NCBI GenBank assembly: GCA_028101965.1
Contig: JAOHMI010000022.1
Location: 1 to 34,864, forward strand
Direction of reading: 5' to 3'
DNA from: Bacteriovoracaceae bacterium
GTDB taxonomy: Bacteria; Bdellovibrionota; Bacteriovoracia; Bacteriovoracales; Bacteriovoracaceae
Length of the DNA: 34,864 nucleotides
Positions within the stretch are counted from its first letter, which is position 1; every line of letters begins with the position of its first letter. The translations under genes were made by a program, and so were the position numbers. Under the pieces are notes generated by a model. The model ran no database searches and was not told the DNA's origin. It saw nothing but the letters and a program-made list of their open reading frames with translations. Positions 33,743 to 34,864 of this stretch are shown here, in pieces.

Positions 33743-33758
33743 GTTAACAGCTGTTTAC
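33743..33758. promoter_or_regulatory. Near-palindrome upstream of the TIGR02147 operon
   Basis: GTTAACAGCTGTTTAC is 14 of 16 symmetrical (core AACAGCTGTT perfect) and lies about 95 bases upstream of the secreted-protein start. It could be a regulator site. It is unlike the GTTTGAC palindromes elsewhere in the window. Confidence 0.35.
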
Positions 33759-33779
33759 AAAATTAGACTTTATAAATAA

Positions 33780-33911
33780 TTAGATCAAAGAGCAGGAATA
33801 TGCGTGGCTACTTAAAGGTAAACTCATTTGTTTTAACTTCTTAAAGTTAATCATTTCTCCATCCAGAGAAACTCTTTCAATGGTATAATCATTATGTTCA
33901 GTTAAGAGCAT
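33780..33911 (-). pseudogene. 3' remnant of a gene beside the insertion sequence
   Basis: A 43-codon stretch on the minus strand, from ATG at 33911 to TAA at 33780, reads as plausible protein (MLLTEHNDYTIERVSLDGE, then FKKLKQMSLPLSSHAYS). The same frame continues upstream as NGTLN, one in-frame TAG, then FENNYREHAYS up to the insertion-sequence end near 33970. The best explanation is a gene broken by the insertion and then by a stop. No ribosome site precedes the ATG. The family is unknown. Confidence 0.45.
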
Positions 33912-33969
33912 ATTGAGAGTTCCATTCTAAGAATAAGCATGCTCTCTATAATTATTTTCGAAGAAAATT

Positions 33970-34864
33970 TAAACTGGCAGACTATACTTCTTATAATTTA
34001 GTAAGATAAGATTGCAATGGAATAAAAAACCTTAATTAGTTAAGTTTTCTTAGCTATTATTTTAAGCATTTAGTCGTGTTATATAATTACAACCTTGCTT
34101 TTAAACTAGCATGATCATCAACTGTCCGGACTGCGGGAACAAAAATTATCATAAATGTGGATCCTTTTTTAGAAAAAATGATTCTCGAGTTGTTCAGAAA
34201 TATCGGTGCAAAGAATGTGGGAAATATTACTCTAACGCAACTTTCTCTGATTGTTATCGGCAAAAAAAAAGAAGAGTCAATGACCTGGTCTACAAACTCC
34301 TCTGTTCAGGAAACTCATTAAGAAGAATTGCCTTTATAGTTAATGTAGATCGAAAAACAATTAACCGAAAACTTATATTCTTAGGTCTTAGAGCTCGGAG
34401 AAAGAATCTATTATTTTTGCATAAGCTAAGACCAGTTAAACATCTACAGTTTGATGATTTAATCACAAAAGAGCATACCAAGTTGAAACCCTTATCAGTT
34501 TCAATAGCAGTTGATACTAAGACTAGATACATTCTAGGAGCAAAAGTTTCTCAAATACCTGCCTTTGGGCATCTTTCAAAGTTATCTCGTAAAAAGTATG
34601 GAAGAAGAAAAAGCTTTCATAAGCAGGGACTAGATAAGCTCTTTTCAGAAATAACTCAATTAGTACAGCCTGAAGCTCTTATTCGCTCCGATAAACATAA
34701 ATTTTATCCTGATTTTGTTAAGAGGTATTTTCCGAAAGCAAAACATCAAACTTTCAAAGGAAGAAAAGCCGCGGTGGCGGGTCAAGGGGAACTAAAAAAA
34801 CAAGCTCGAGACCCACTTTTTATGATAAATCATACTTTTGCCATGTTCAGAGACAATATAAAAA
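33970..34864 (+). mobile_element. Left part of an insertion sequence (runs off the window)
   Basis: The left end is TAAACTGGCAGACTATA at about 33970-33986; it differs by one base from the end repeat TAAACTGGCTGACTATA of the MITE-like element at 9929. The transposase gene starts at 34111. The right end is beyond the window, so the length and target duplication cannot be checked. The bases between 33987 and 34110 hold the promoter and no other gene. Confidence 0.75.
34111..34864 (+). CDS. Transposase, IS1-like DDE type (3' end outside window)
   Basis: Frame 1 from ATG 34111 is open for 251 codons to the window end. The N-terminal zinc ribbon has Cys5-x2-Cys8 (NCPDCGN) and Cys33-x2-Cys36 (RCKECGK), followed by a helix-turn-helix (SLRRIAFIVNVDRKTINRKL, about 69-88). 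The catalytic half includes LQFDDLITKEHT (candidate first Asp near 115/116), SIAVDTKTRYILG, and IRSDKHKFYPDFVKRYFP (second Asp near 194). INHTFAMFRDN fits the last motif region seen in IS1 as ERHN....R. The family assignment is from the domain order and may be a close relative rather than IS1 itself. Both transposase parts are in one frame, unlike the frameshifted InsAB of IS1. Confidence 0.88.
   Translation, partial: MIINCPDCGNKNYHKCGSFFRKNDSRVVQKYRCKECGKYYSNATFSDCYRQKKRRVNDLVYKLLCSGNSLRRIAFIVNVDRKTINRKLIFLGLRARRKNLLFLHKLRPVKHLQFDDLITKEHTKLKPLSVSIAVDTKTRYILGAKVSQIPAFGHLSKLSRKKYGRRKSFHKQGLDKLFSEITQLVQPEALIRSDKHKFYPDFVKRYFPKAKHQTFKGRKAAVAGQGELKKQARDPLFMINHTFAMFRDNIK

Noticed and set aside
34290-34532. 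An 80-codon minus-strand open frame
   Set aside because: It is the antisense shadow of the transposase gene that starts at 34111, whose zinc-ribbon and DDE motifs are clear.
1-34864. CRISPR arrays, tRNA, rRNA, riboswitches, phage or toxin-antitoxin modules
   Set aside because: I looked for regularly spaced repeats, tRNA-like cloverleaf ends and typical phage or toxin genes and saw none.

Overview
The window is AT-rich DNA from a Gram-negative bacterium with an outer membrane and many exported proteins. The best guess is a predatory bacterium of the Bdellovibrionota, near Bacteriovorax or Halobacteriovorax. The reasons are a TIGR02147/DUF4423 protein overlapping a small secreted protein gene, many short secreted proteins and lipoproteins of unknown function, several exported peptidases, and a complete TCA-cycle 2-oxoglutarate dehydrogenase operon. 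This placement is inference; there is no rRNA or tRNA to confirm it.

Layout. 1-4561: a small SHOCT-like protein gene on the minus strand, then a three-gene plus-strand export operon (MacB-type ATPase, double FtsX permease, short membrane fusion protein). 4575-9114: small secreted proteins and lipoproteins, mostly on the minus strand, including a cysteine-rich protein and a DUF3347 lipoprotein, plus an NTF2-fold protein and a 38-residue lysine-rich protein. 9295-11283: a START-domain protein and a probable secreted papain-like protease. 11280-16668: the sucA-sucB-lpdA operon on the minus strand. 17041-22114: a membrane-anchored protein, a secreted ankyrin protein, a small membrane protein, a metzincin protease and two unknown secreted proteins. 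22221-25068: a GFA-family protein, a mini PepSY protein with a VIT1-type metal transporter, and fumC. 25340-33647: a Sel1/MORN secreted protein, an FKBP isomerase, a secreted zinc peptidase, DUF1761 and SRPBCC proteins, a quinone-oxidoreductase/phosphatase-like pair, and the TIGR02147 pair. 33780-34864: a gene remnant and the left end of an insertion sequence with an IS1-like transposase that runs off the window.

The most interesting non-coding signal is a family of short mobile elements. Two copies (6286-6395 and, inverted, 9929-10021) match at 68 of 75 positions over their longer part and share inverted ends. The same end sequence, with one mismatch, lies at the left end of the insertion sequence at the right edge, so that transposase is a plausible source of mobility. 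A related but diverged element sits directly upstream of fumC (25097-25206).

A second signal is a 16-base palindrome overlapping the -35 box of a good promoter ahead of the START-domain gene. A near copy (14 of 16 bases) sits at the same place in the sucA promoter, suggesting that one repressor controls both.
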